Shown here in pieces: positions 32,939-41,992 of a stretch of DNA of 64,000 bases (its first letter is position 1; the number at the start of each line of letters is the position of its first letter). The notes below the pieces were generated by a model that saw nothing but the letters and a program-made list of their open reading frames with translations, was not told the DNA's origin and ran no database searches. Position numbers and translations under genes: made by a program. Source of the DNA: an uncultured Megasphaera sp. (GTDB lineage: Bacteria > Bacillota > Negativicutes > Veillonellales > Megasphaeraceae); assembly GCA_934202965.1 (NCBI GenBank), contig CAKPYN010000003.1, forward strand, positions 62,001 to 126,000. Reading direction: 5' to 3'.

Positions 32939-35374
32939 TTATAAGTCAGACCCTATTGTATCTTCTCGTCCCAGCATATAATGCTTATTGACAAATTGCG
33001 TGTGTAATAGCTTTTCTGCTACATCACTTAGAGGTTCTCCTAAGAAATGTGCGTATACATGCTGCAATTCCTGATTTTGCCAGCTCGAATGAATGATATT
33101 TTCCTTATCCAATTCGTAAACAGATTCAATCCGTGCCCGCTTAGCCGGTACTTCCTGAGGCAGCTTGGTTCTTGGCTGACCGCCGCCGCCAATGCAGCCT
33201 CCTGGGCAAGCCATCATTTCAATAAACGCATATTTTTTCCAAGAATGATTTTCTTTCAGGCGATTGATAAATTTTCGTACATTGCCCAGTCCACTGATAG
33301 CTGCGACATGCAGAATTTCATTATCAAAGGTAATAGCCGCTTCTTTAACGCCCTCTAAGCCGCGAATAGGCGTAAAGTTGAGGAACCCTTTTTCAGCAAC
33401 ACGTCCCGTTTCCAAATAAATCAGCGTCCGCAGAGCTGCTTCCATGACACCACCGCTGGCACCAAAAATCATACCCGCGCCAGAAGATTCTCCAAATACA
33501 GAATCATAAGTGCCATCTTCCAACGCATCAAAATCAATATTTTCTTCCCGAATCCAGTTTGCTAATTCCCGGGTTGTTATGCAGTAATCGGTATCACGAA
33601 TTTCCGGTTTATTCCAATACACACCGGCAGCATTGCGTTCAGGTCGTTCTATTTCCGCTTTTTTCGATGTACAGGGGGTTACACAGACTGTCACAATATC
33701 TTCCGGATTCAGTTTCATCTTTTCAGCAAAATATGTTTTAATGAGCGGACTCAGCATGCTAATCGGACTTTTAGCCGTTGATAAATGGGGAATTAATTCG
33801 GGGAAAAAGATTTCTGTAAATTCGACCCACGATGGACAACAGCTGGTAAACTGCGGCAATAATTCTCGCTTATGTTTCAGCCGATACAGTAATTCTGATG
33901 CTTCTTCCATGATTGTCAAATCTGCGCCAAAATTAGTATCAAAAATATATTTGCCTCCCAGGGCCCGCAATGCAGCAATCATTTTGCCTTGGACGATAGA
34001 ACCATAGGGCATGCCAAATTCTTCTCCCAAGGATACGCGTACTGCCGGCGCAGTCTGAAATATAACGACTTTCTTAGGATCTCGAATGGCTTCTTTAATT
34101 TTGTCTTCTTGCGACACACCCATTGTAGCCCCAAACATACAGGTCAGAGAACATTGGCCGCAATGCACACAAATCGGAATATCACCAGTACTTTCCAATG
34201 AATAATACCCGGTCATCGACATGACATCAGCACAACGGCGACGGCACAAGGTACAGTTCTTACATTTATCCGCATCAAAATGAATCGATACATTTCTATT
34301 TTCTACAGCTACCCGACGGTCTAACTTTTCAAACCGGCTCGTAAATTCAATGTCCCGTTTGCGTTCTTCATCCATATAAATCGCGTCGCTGCAGCATACG
34401 GCAACAATATCTTCAATATCATCGGGCGTACAGCCACGTGGCAAGTCCATCACTGGTTTTTTCAGGCCCTGCAGCATTGGTCCGACCGCCGTCGCGCCAT
34501 ATAACTGCTGCAGCATTTTATAACTGATATTGCTGGCAGACAAATTCGGGAAAATAAGTACATTCGCTTGACCGGCTACGGGAGATTCCGGGGCTTTATT
34601 ATGGGCAATGCGCGGCACCAACGCCGTATCCAGCTGTAATTCGCCATCAAATGCAAAATCAACATTGCGGTCCCGCAGTAATTGTACCGCTTCCCGCACG
34701 CGATCTACCTCTTCCCCTTCACCACTGCCTAGCGTCGAATAAGACAGTAACGCTACTTTGGGATCTAATGTCTGCACCGTGCGTCTGGCTCTATCTACAC
34801 AAGCCACGGCAATATCTGCCAGTTGCTGCGCCGTTGGCTCGATAATCACATCTGGATCGCCAATAACAAAAATACCGTCATCTCCAAACTGCGGTTTATC
34901 TGTAATTAAAATCAACGAACTGCATACAGTCGTTACCCCGGGGTGTACGCCAATCAATTGTAAAGACGCATGCAATACTTCCGATGAAGGATCTGTAATC
35001 CCAGCAACCATGCCATCGACAATATCAAAAGCTACTAAACACGCCGCAAACCGAATGGGATTTTTTATTAATATGTTCCGTGCTTCTGCTGCCGATACAT
35101 TTTCCTTGGCATGCTCTATGTAATATTGGCTAAACGTCTCCAGCATTGGATAGGTTTCTGGATCAATAATTTCGATGCCATCTAAATCAATTTGATATTC
35201 TGCAGCAATTTCAACTAATTTCTGCGGTTTACCAATGAGAATTGGCCGAGCAAACATTTCCGACTGAATTTGTTCTACCGCTTGCAGGACGCGGCGACTG
35301 TGGGACTCTGGCAATACCACTTTTTTGGGATTTTTAGCCACACGCCGTTTTAAATTATTCATAAACCTAGACAT
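32939..35374 (-). CDS. Fusion of phosphate acetyltransferase and [FeFe]-hydrogenase
   Basis: One uninterrupted 811-residue frame. Residues about 1-330 form a complete Pta/Ptb-type acyltransferase: KKVVLPESHSRRVLQA, SYSTLGSGEGEEVDRV, DGELQLDTALVP, SPVAGQANVLIFP and DLPRGC; the serine normally before that Arg-Gly is Pro312. Residues about 365-415 are a two-cluster ferredoxin (C371/374/377/381 and C402/405/408/412). Residues about 430-790 are an H-cluster domain: TSCCPSW (C512/C513), TPCTSKK (C568, Thr in place of the usual Met of MPC) and MACPGGC (C723/C727). By family, the first part interconverts acetyl-CoA and acetyl phosphate and the second makes H2 from ferredoxin electrons. Start ATG 35374 (MSRFMNNLKRR) with AAGGGA upstream. 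hydEFG are not in the window. Confidence 0.9.
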   Translation of the reverse strand: MSRFMNNLKRRVAKNPKKVVLPESHSRRVLQAVEQIQSEMFARPILIGKPQKLVEIAAEYQIDLDGIEIIDPETYPMLETFSQYYIEHAKENVSAAEARNILIKNPIRFAACLVAFDIVDGMVAGITDPSSEVLHASLQLIGVHPGVTTVCSSLILITDKPQFGDDGIFVIGDPDVIIEPTAQQLADIAVACVDRARRTVQTLDPKVALLSYSTLGSGEGEEVDRVREAVQLLRDRNVDFAFDGELQLDTALVPRIAHNKAPESPVAGQANVLIFPNLSASNISYKMLQQLYGATAVGPMLQGLKKPVMDLPRGCTPDDIEDIVAVCCSDAIYMDEERKRDIEFTSRFEKLDRRVAVENRNVSIHFDADKCKNCTLCRRRCADVMSMTGYYSLESTGDIPICVHCGQCSLTCMFGATMGVSQEDKIKEAIRDPKKVVIFQTAPAVRVSLGEEFGMPYGSIVQGKMIAALRALGGKYIFDTNFGADLTIMEEASELLYRLKHKRELLPQFTSCCPSWVEFTEIFFPELIPHLSTAKSPISMLSPLIKTYFAEKMKLNPEDIVTVCVTPCTSKKAEIERPERNAAGVYWNKPEIRDTDYCITTRELANWIREENIDFDALEDGTYDSVFGESSGAGMIFGASGGVMEAALRTLIYLETGRVAEKGFLNFTPIRGLEGVKEAAITFDNEILHVAAISGLGNVRKFINRLKENHSWKKYAFIEMMACPGGCIGGGGQPRTKLPQEVPAKRARIESVYELDKENIIHSSWQNQELQHVYAHFLGEPLSDVAEKLLHTQFVNKHYMLGREDTIGSDL

Positions 35375-35548
35375 ACTATTCCCTTCTCTCTTTTTTATGC
35401 TATTGCTTATCATTACGTATTATCACATATCGTTATATATGTTATGTCTATTGTACTATAAATATGCTTGCATGAAAAGAATAAATACATATAGCTTTAT
35501 CGCATAAAATGTGAATAGTATAATTTAAATCCATATTTTTGCCAAACA

Positions 35549-35588
35549 AAAATTTCCCACAGATTATCATACCTATGGGAAATTATAT
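35549..35588 (-). terminator. Terminator after pfkA
   Basis: On the minus strand AATTTCCCA and TGGGAAATT arms, nine pairs, are followed by TTTGTTTGG, about ten bases after the pfkA stop codon. Confidence 0.78.
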
Positions 35589-35597
35589 GATACTATT

Positions 35598-36560
35598 TTA
35601 TCGTCCTAACCAATGAACGAGCTGGTACATGTTTTCATCAATCGAATACTTTAAATGTTCTGCCTCTGTATACGGAGTCGCTACGATACGACTGCCAATC
35701 AACCCAACTACGCAATTATAGGTTCCAGCAATTAAACTGTCTACCGCCTTTTGGGCAAACAATCCAGCCATAATCGCATCATATGCCGACGGTGAGCCGC
35801 CACGCTGTACATACCCTAATACGGTCAATGCCGGTTCTAAATAGGTGTGCTCTTTAATGTAATCTACGACATCGGCTCCTTTAGCAGCACCTTCTGCTAC
35901 AATGACTATGCTGCTCAACTTTTTCATGCGATGCGATTCTGCCAAATGTTCACATAATCCCGGCAAATCCACTTCATGCTCCGGAATTAAAACCGCTTCT
36001 GCACCAGACGCCATACCAGCATGCAACGCAATAAACCCAGCATGTCGTCCCATAACTTCAATGACAGCTACTCGATCGTGCGAAAAGGCTGTATCACGAA
36101 TTTTATTGACCGATTCCAATACCGTATTAATCGTTGTATCAAATCCCAGTGTATACTGCGTTCCCATCATATCATTATCAATCGTGCCGGGAATCACAAT
36201 AGTCGGCACGCCAAACCGGCTCAATGCCTGCGCCCCGCGCATGGAGCCGTCACCACCAATAACAACAAGCGCATCAATTTCTAAGGATTTCAAATATTCC
36301 GCAGCTTTTTTCTGTGTTGATTTTTCCATAAAATCCAAGCAACGGGCTGTTTTTAGCATCGTACCGCCGCGGTGAATAATGGCACCTACATCACGGCGCT
36401 GCAATGGCATTGTTTCATGACTAAGAAGACCTTCATATCCACGGATAATACCTTCTACGACCAATCCTTTTTGGATAGCGTATCGCGTTACGCCGCGAAT
36501 GGCTGCATTCATACCCGGCGCGTCGCCGCCACTGGTCAAAACACCTATTTTATGAATCAT
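35598..36560 (-). CDS. pfkA: ATP-dependent 6-phosphofructokinase
   Basis: A 320-residue PfkA. GVLTSGGDAPGMNAAIRG binds ATP, GGDGSMRGA is the second nucleotide loop, PGTIDNDMMGT carries the catalytic Asp, IEVMGRHAGFIAL and YVQRGGSPSAYD bind the sugar phosphate and effectors. The Gly after GGDGS fits the ATP-using class rather than the PPi class, which has Asp there. It overlaps aroK by 11 bases, an odd partner from the shikimate pathway. Confidence 0.96.
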   Translation of the reverse strand: MIHKIGVLTSGGDAPGMNAAIRGVTRYAIQKGLVVEGIIRGYEGLLSHETMPLQRRDVGAIIHRGGTMLKTARCLDFMEKSTQKKAAEYLKSLEIDALVVIGGDGSMRGAQALSRFGVPTIVIPGTIDNDMMGTQYTLGFDTTINTVLESVNKIRDTAFSHDRVAVIEVMGRHAGFIALHAGMASGAEAVLIPEHEVDLPGLCEHLAESHRMKKLSSIVIVAEGAAKGADVVDYIKEHTYLEPALTVLGYVQRGGSPSAYDAIMAGLFAQKAVDSLIAGTYNCVVGLIGSRIVATPYTEAEHLKYSIDENMYQLVHWLGR

Positions 36561-37113
36561 TTCCCTTCAGGCTCCTTTTTTCCCGTGCCATAAAATGCAC
36601 GTTTTTTTCTTCAATTTTGTTGACAATATTTTCCACAATCTGCGCCGCTCCACCTCGCGTCGTATCAATGACACAATCACAATAGGGATAAATTTCTTCC
36701 CATTGATGCATCATATGATGAACAAATTCTCGCAAATGTTCGTAATCTACAGTCGGTCGCTTCCCAATATGCCGGCTTACTCGTTCTTCAACGCGGAATG
36801 GCTCAGATAAAAGGGCGATAATGAAACCATGCCGATGTAATATGCGATATGTTTCTACGCTCATAGGAAAATTGCCGCCAAAGGAAATCACTGCCTCATG
36901 ATAACGGCTCACTTGCTGCAGCACATTAATTTCTCGTTCGCGAAAACATTTTTCTCCCGCCTGATTATAAAAATCAGCAATCGTCATACCCACAGCCCGT
37001 TCAATCCGTCGATCCGTGTCTACAAACTGCCAGCCCAATCGCTGCGCCAATTTGCGTCCGATATGGCTTTTTCCGCTTCCCATCATGCCTACAAGTACTA
37101 TATTCCGTTTCAT
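36550..37113 (-). CDS. aroK: Shikimate kinase
   Basis: A 187-residue P-loop kinase phosphorylating shikimate on the way to chorismate. It shows IVLVGMMGSGKSHIGRKLA (Walker A), FVDTDRRIE (shikimate-binding Asp pair), the FRERE segment and FGGNFPMS where a GGG motif is usual: here one glycine is replaced by Asn, which is rare and could affect substrate binding. The AGGAGG ribosome site is a good match. No other aro gene is nearby. Confidence 0.85.
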   Translation of the reverse strand: MKRNIVLVGMMGSGKSHIGRKLAQRLGWQFVDTDRRIERAVGMTIADFYNQAGEKCFREREINVLQQVSRYHEAVISFGGNFPMSVETYRILHRHGFIIALLSEPFRVEERVSRHIGKRPTVDYEHLREFVHHMMHQWEEIYPYCDCVIDTTRGGAAQIVENIVNKIEEKNVHFMAREKRSLKGNDS

Positions 37114-37302
37114 CGTCGCACCTCCTTACATGTTTATTTTCTTTTCATACAATTTCTATTATAACAAACTTTTTTCTTCTTGACATAAAATTTATACAAA
37201 AAAACAGTAAATTTTACATATTATGTGACAGATATGTAAAATTCACTGTTTTTAGGTCTTATCATATTTATCCAAGTTATAAACTAGCTGCTAACTTTGA
37301 AT

Positions 37303-37794
37303 TTATTTCAACTTAGCATCCATAGCCGGCGCATGTTCCCTAACATACGCTTCTACACGAGCTAAATCTGGGTAAGCCTTAATTTTTTCTGTATCATACG
37401 TAATCAAAATAGAGCCGCTTACATGATTTAGCTGTACCCGTCCCACATCCGCAAAAGCTCGTAAATAGTTGGCAATATGTTCCTTATATTGTTCATTTCC
37501 TGTCAACTGCGAACAGTACAACCGCATACGTCCAGGCATATAAAACGCAATCTGTACACCGCGCATGAAAAAATCTGGCTGTGTATGCGGAAGACGAACA
37601 TAGTCAGCAGCTGTATCTAATTTGTGTTTCAGGTTGCCAGCCAACGCTTTCCGATGCTGCAACGCATGTAAAATAGATGCGCCTGTCATCACAGCTCCGC
37701 AAATAATATGCCCTTTTTTAGAACCAAAGGCCAATGATCCGACTGTTCCTGCCAACGAAATAAGTAATGGAAAACCATATGAAATACGTGCCAT
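37303..37794 (-). CDS. Small protein with membrane helix and HMA2-like domain
   Basis: A 163-residue protein. The N-terminus has two hydrophobic stretches (YGFPLLISLAGTVGSLAFG and GHIICGAVMTGASILHAL). The C-terminal half, from PGRMRLYCSQLTGNEQY to GSILITYD, matches the ferredoxin-like HMA2 type seen at the N-terminus of some P-type ATPases, without a CxxC metal site. The start at 37794 is taken because AGGAGG lies eight bases upstream; the frame runs open further to 38007 but overlaps repeat copy B. Standalone genes of this kind are often of unknown function. Its own neighbours give no hint. Confidence 0.68.
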   Translation of the reverse strand: MARISYGFPLLISLAGTVGSLAFGSKKGHIICGAVMTGASILHALQHRKALAGNLKHKLDTAADYVRLPHTQPDFFMRGVQIAFYMPGRMRLYCSQLTGNEQYKEHIANYLRAFADVGRVQLNHVSGSILITYDTEKIKAYPDLARVEAYVREHAPAMDAKLK

Positions 37795-37926
37795 TATATA
37801 CCCTCCTAAATAAGCAGCAACTACCCTGCCTGTCTTATAGTAACAAATCTTCTCCTTTTTTGTCAAAACATAGCTATGTATCATGCCTTTTCGGCGCTCA
37901 AAAGAAACTGTATCATAATATGTTTG

Positions 37927-38043
37927 CTTATCATGCATTATAAAGAACATGAACGGTAATACTGTAAACGATACACGTAACACAGTATGACAAAAGGACT
38001 GTAACAAAATGGAGTAAACGTTCTCATTCTGTTACAGTCCCAA
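37927..38043. repeat. Intergenic repeat element, copy B (terminator-like hairpin)
   Basis: A second copy of the element at 24113-24262, with 95 ungapped aligned positions at 37949-38043 and the TTATCATGCA block at 37928. The hairpin arms (GGACTGTAACA and TGTTACAGTCC) are kept, including compensating positions in the stem. On the minus strand the stem is followed by TTTTG and lies about 50 bases after the gluQ stop codon, so it can serve as its terminator. Confidence 0.75.
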
Positions 38044-38091
38044 GATCTGCCGTTTTTTATTTTACGTATGCATTTTCCTTGTCTTTATAAT

Positions 38092-39045
38092 TCATGATGA
38101 TACAGAATGCCAAGATTCTATCTGATGGGGAGCAATGACAATGTCATCACGGCCAAGTTTCGTCAGATCACAGCTGTGTACTAATTCGTCCAGACTATAC
38201 ACCCTCTGTTCCGATACTAAGCCTCCTTGCCAAGCCAAGTATGATAAAATCGTTTCACTGGCAATACTTTCATCCCGCATCTGTCGAATTGTCAGGCCAT
38301 GCTGCCGCTTGGACAGACGAAAACCGTTTTCATCCACCAGCATAGGCCCATGCGTATATACCGGAGGCACATATCCCAGCAAAGAAATAAGCCAAATTTG
38401 CTGCGCTGTCGAAGACAATAAATCTCGTCCCCGCAATACATGCGTAATTCCCATCATACCATCATCAACAGATACAGCCAGTTGATACGCATACATATCA
38501 TCGGCGCGACGCACAACAAAATCGCCGCACGATGTTGGCAGATATGATTTCTGACTGCCATACACGCCATCTGTAAACGTAATCGTTTGCGCCGGTACAT
38601 GAATGCGCCAAGACGGCTTCTTCGTCATGTGATGTCGTTCTTCCGGCGTCAAGGTATAACAATGCCCATCATATACGCTATGTTCTCCTGCATGCGGTGC
38701 GCCAATGGCCTGCAGTCTGGAACGGCTGCAATAACAAGGATACAAGTGTTCTTGACGCTGCAAGCGTTCTAACGCTGCGTCATACAAATCATACCGTTTC
38801 TGCTGACAGTATGGGCCATATGCACCACCAATATCCGGTCCTTCATCCCAGTGCAGTCCCAGCCAATGCAAATCTTCTAAAAGTGCCGACCGAAACACGG
38901 GCTTAGACCGTTGTTCGTCATTATCTTCAATGCGAAGCACCAACGTGCCACCTGCTTGCCGGATCTGCAGCCAGCAAAGGAATGCCGTCCAGGCATTGCC
39001 CAAATGCATGTATCCCGTTGGGCTCGGTGCAAAACGTCCTCTCAT
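38092..39045 (-). CDS. gluQ: Glutamyl-Q tRNA(Asp) synthetase
   Basis: A 317-residue paralogue of the GluRS catalytic core lacking the anticodon-binding domain. It activates Glu and attaches it to the queuosine at the tRNA-Asp wobble base. Seen: RGRFAPSPTGYMHLGNAW (HIGH-type motif), RIEDNDEQRS, a zinc site with CYCS and the later YDGHC, VLRGRDLL, and RLSKRQHG (KMSKS-type). ATG 39045 is preferred to the GTG at 39054. GluQ-RS is mainly known from Proteobacteria, so its presence here is of note. It follows the M16 protease gene by 12 bases. Confidence 0.92.
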   Translation of the reverse strand: MRGRFAPSPTGYMHLGNAWTAFLCWLQIRQAGGTLVLRIEDNDEQRSKPVFRSALLEDLHWLGLHWDEGPDIGGAYGPYCQQKRYDLYDAALERLQRQEHLYPCYCSRSRLQAIGAPHAGEHSVYDGHCYTLTPEERHHMTKKPSWRIHVPAQTITFTDGVYGSQKSYLPTSCGDFVVRRADDMYAYQLAVSVDDGMMGITHVLRGRDLLSSTAQQIWLISLLGYVPPVYTHGPMLVDENGFRLSKRQHGLTIRQMRDESIASETILSYLAWQGGLVSEQRVYSLDELVHSCDLTKLGRDDIVIAPHQIESWHSVSS

Positions 39046-39057
39046 GCTGCTCACAAC

Positions 39058-41979
39058 CTAATCCGGCAGCGAAATCAGCTTGCCAAATAAATCAGCTTCT
39101 TGACGAATTTTGGCTTCGTTCCCCATGACGCAAATATTATTGTCATCCATCACAGAACGAATTAAAGGAGCTAATGCCCGAATGTCGGCAGCAGTTGTCT
39201 GTAAGAGCTGATCCCGACGGAGTTGGGCATCTTCCTGCGTTGTTTTCGTGAAATACCGATTCATGGCTTTATCACCACGCAGTGACGGCGTCAACGGAAT
39301 ATCAATACGACTTAGGGTACCGATAACATATTTAGTCATTTCTCTATCTGACACGTCAAAAGTATCCAAATAATCTGCCAACGCATTATAGGCATCTATA
39401 CTGTTTCCTAAATTAGGATCACGGTACGAACATAATACCATGTCGCCATTATCATAAAAGCGCGTAAAGGCACCGTAAGCACCACCCTGCACGCGTATTT
39501 TAGTCCATAAATAGCCGTATTGTAAAATCGTATCAAGCACCATCAAGGAACCAGTATATGTATATCCATGATCACGGAAATTGCCGCCTTTTGCAACATA
39601 TTGCACTTTGCCGCTAGTCATGATACCTTCATTTTTTTGTGTCAGCGTAAATTGGCATCCAGACGATTGTTTTTCGCCAATAGGCAACTCTTTTGTCCAT
39701 ACCGGCAGCAGAGACAACGTCTTTTCTTTATCTTCTTCACTGCTCGTAATTTCCAATGTCATTGCTGCACGTGTAAAGACCTTCTGCATGATCTGATGCA
39801 GTTTTTCTGCAACAGACGTGCTGTTTTCACGAATCTGCGCAGCAATACGACTGATAAATTCATAATAAGACAATTCTCCGGCATCACAAAATGCTTCAAC
39901 CGGTGATACATAGGATAAGACACGATGCATAACAATCGTATGTCCACGGCGGAATGCATCCATATCCCAACCGGCTTTGGTTTCTTCAATTAATTCAATC
40001 AACCGATCGGTATTCGTAAATACAGTATCTAAGGAAATTTCTTTAAGTAGCGAAATAGCCTTATCTACTTGTTGGCTTAATACTTTCGCTTTCAATTTAA
40101 ATACAGGAATATACTTTTTATTATCTGTTCGATCTGAAAAAGCGGAAACACTGCTATCAATGCCGCCCGTATACAAATCAATTAACGAAGCAATTTCAGT
40201 ATAGGAATGCTGTTTCGTATCTAAATCTCCAAGCAAATCGCTCAGCAAATAAACGTACATAATATCTTCCACAGTCATCCCGCGCAAGTCAAAATAAGCA
40301 TTTAAATAGGTAATCCCATTTGTAAAATCAGGCACATGGCAAATATGAATACCTGCTGCATCTTCTTCATGCATGACAATGCTTTCCGCTTTATGTTCCA
40401 AGTCACTGCGTGACAGCGTTGGAATTGTCAGGAGAGCTTCCGGTGAATCTGGTGTGGCCTGGCGTTTTTTCAATGCTTTGGTAGCTGCCATAATCGTTTC
40501 AATATCATCAGCCGATAACGTTGCTTTATAGGCTGCCAATTTTTCTGCCATCGCCTTGTCATGTTCTTCTGTAAGGCCTGGCTGCGGTACCAACGATACT
40601 AAAGAAAAATAGGGATTGTCAAGAATATATTTCTGCAAAATATGTTCATAATAACCGTTTTTCATGCCTGCGCGCAAAGTTTTGAGAGTGTCTTCATAGC
40701 GAAGTGGTTCCAATGGGTCTTTATCATACAACCACGTATCCATGCAACGAATTCCGTATATTAATCCCTTAGGACGACCGGCAAAATCGGCTTCACGCAG
40801 TGTAAATTCAATACGGTTTAAAGCGCCCTCCAACATTGTCTTATCTATGCCGTGAGCCACCATTTCTTCCAATACCTGACGAACAACAGACAGGATTTTT
40901 TCCTGTTCTTCCGGTTCAGAACCATTTATAGATATACTCCACAACGGCTGCAGCAATCCATCTTGAAAATCTCCGGAAATATCTTTGCCTATCCCCGCAT
41001 CAACAAGTGCTTTTTTCAAAGGAGCTGCCGGAGATTGGAGTAATACGTACGTCAATACCTTAAAGGCTAATCCCAGCGTCGTATCAATGGCATCATCGAC
41101 AACGTATGTTAAACTATGTAATGTTTTATGTGCTTTTTTTTCATCTTTTGCGATGCCATATGGATAGGATTTGATGATGCTTCCTGTCGGAATCTGCCGT
41201 GTAATCGCAGAATCTACATCTTCTACCTGAAAATGGCTCAAGTATTCGTCATTGATAAAAGCCAACGTCTGATCAATATCCATATCGCCATACAAGAAAA
41301 TGTAGCTGTTTGCCGGATGATAATATTTAGCATGAAACGCAGCAAAGGCTTCCTGCGTGAGCTGAGGAATGCAGTCCGGATCGCCGCCGGATTCTACACC
41401 ATACGTCGTATCAGGGAATAGATTATCCATCACATGCCGTTCCAGCTGCGCATCAGGCGAAGAAAATACACCCTTCATTTCATTATATACGACACCGCTG
41501 TATGTCAGAGGGCTGTCTGTTGATTCCATTTCATAATGCCAGCCTTCCTGCATCAGTACTTCTTTATCTTTCAGCATGTTTGGAAAAAATACGGCATCCA
41601 AATAAACATCCATTAAATTTTTAAAGTCAATCGCATTACGGCTGGCTACAGGATACATCGTTTTATCCGGAAACGTCATGGCGTTAAGGAATGTATTCAA
41701 CGACCCTTTAACCAATTCTACAAACGGTTCTTTCAATGGAAATTTTCGAGAGCCGCAAAGGGTGGAGTGTTCGCAAATATGGGGAACACCTGTACTATCT
41801 GTCGGCGTTGTCCGAAAAGAAATCGAAAATACTTTATTATCATCTTCATTTTTTATATACAAAAGCCGTGCTCCAGACTGAACATGACGCATTTCATAGG
41901 CTTGACTATCTAATTCTTTCACATATACGTCACGTGTAATTTGAAACCCATGAAGCAGTGTGCCTGTTTGTAACTCCAT
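39058..41979 (-). CDS. M16C zinc metalloprotease (presequence-protease/Cym1 type)
   Basis: A 973-residue protease built of two similar halves that close like a clam around short peptides. The inverted zinc motif HICEHSTLCGS (HxxEH) is near residue 67, with the downstream second-shell glutamate in the NEMKGVFSSPD region; VQYVAKGGNFRD and GGAYGAF further on are typical of the C-terminal half of PreP-like members. No signal peptide, so likely a cytoplasmic oligopeptidase. GAGGAGAGG precedes ATG 41979. It starts 13 bases after the HAD phosphatase gene. Confidence 0.92.
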   Translation of the reverse strand: MELQTGTLLHGFQITRDVYVKELDSQAYEMRHVQSGARLLYIKNEDDNKVFSISFRTTPTDSTGVPHICEHSTLCGSRKFPLKEPFVELVKGSLNTFLNAMTFPDKTMYPVASRNAIDFKNLMDVYLDAVFFPNMLKDKEVLMQEGWHYEMESTDSPLTYSGVVYNEMKGVFSSPDAQLERHVMDNLFPDTTYGVESGGDPDCIPQLTQEAFAAFHAKYYHPANSYIFLYGDMDIDQTLAFINDEYLSHFQVEDVDSAITRQIPTGSIIKSYPYGIAKDEKKAHKTLHSLTYVVDDAIDTTLGLAFKVLTYVLLQSPAAPLKKALVDAGIGKDISGDFQDGLLQPLWSISINGSEPEEQEKILSVVRQVLEEMVAHGIDKTMLEGALNRIEFTLREADFAGRPKGLIYGIRCMDTWLYDKDPLEPLRYEDTLKTLRAGMKNGYYEHILQKYILDNPYFSLVSLVPQPGLTEEHDKAMAEKLAAYKATLSADDIETIMAATKALKKRQATPDSPEALLTIPTLSRSDLEHKAESIVMHEEDAAGIHICHVPDFTNGITYLNAYFDLRGMTVEDIMYVYLLSDLLGDLDTKQHSYTEIASLIDLYTGGIDSSVSAFSDRTDNKKYIPVFKLKAKVLSQQVDKAISLLKEISLDTVFTNTDRLIELIEETKAGWDMDAFRRGHTIVMHRVLSYVSPVEAFCDAGELSYYEFISRIAAQIRENSTSVAEKLHQIMQKVFTRAAMTLEITSSEEDKEKTLSLLPVWTKELPIGEKQSSGCQFTLTQKNEGIMTSGKVQYVAKGGNFRDHGYTYTGSLMVLDTILQYGYLWTKIRVQGGAYGAFTRFYDNGDMVLCSYRDPNLGNSIDAYNALADYLDTFDVSDREMTKYVIGTLSRIDIPLTPSLRGDKAMNRYFTKTTQEDAQLRRDQLLQTTAADIRALAPLIRSVMDDNNICVMGNEAKIRQEADLFGKLISLPD

Positions 41980-41992
41980 ATATACCTCTCCT

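Noticed and set aside
32939..35374. Assembly artefact joining pta and a hydrogenase gene
   Set aside because: The linker (about residues 330-365) is in frame, has normal composition and no repeat or stop remnants; cannot be fully excluded without other genomes.
37795..38007. N-terminal extension of the HMA-like protein
   Set aside because: The frame is open to 38007 but overlaps the repeat copy B; AGGAGG just before 37794 marks the real start.
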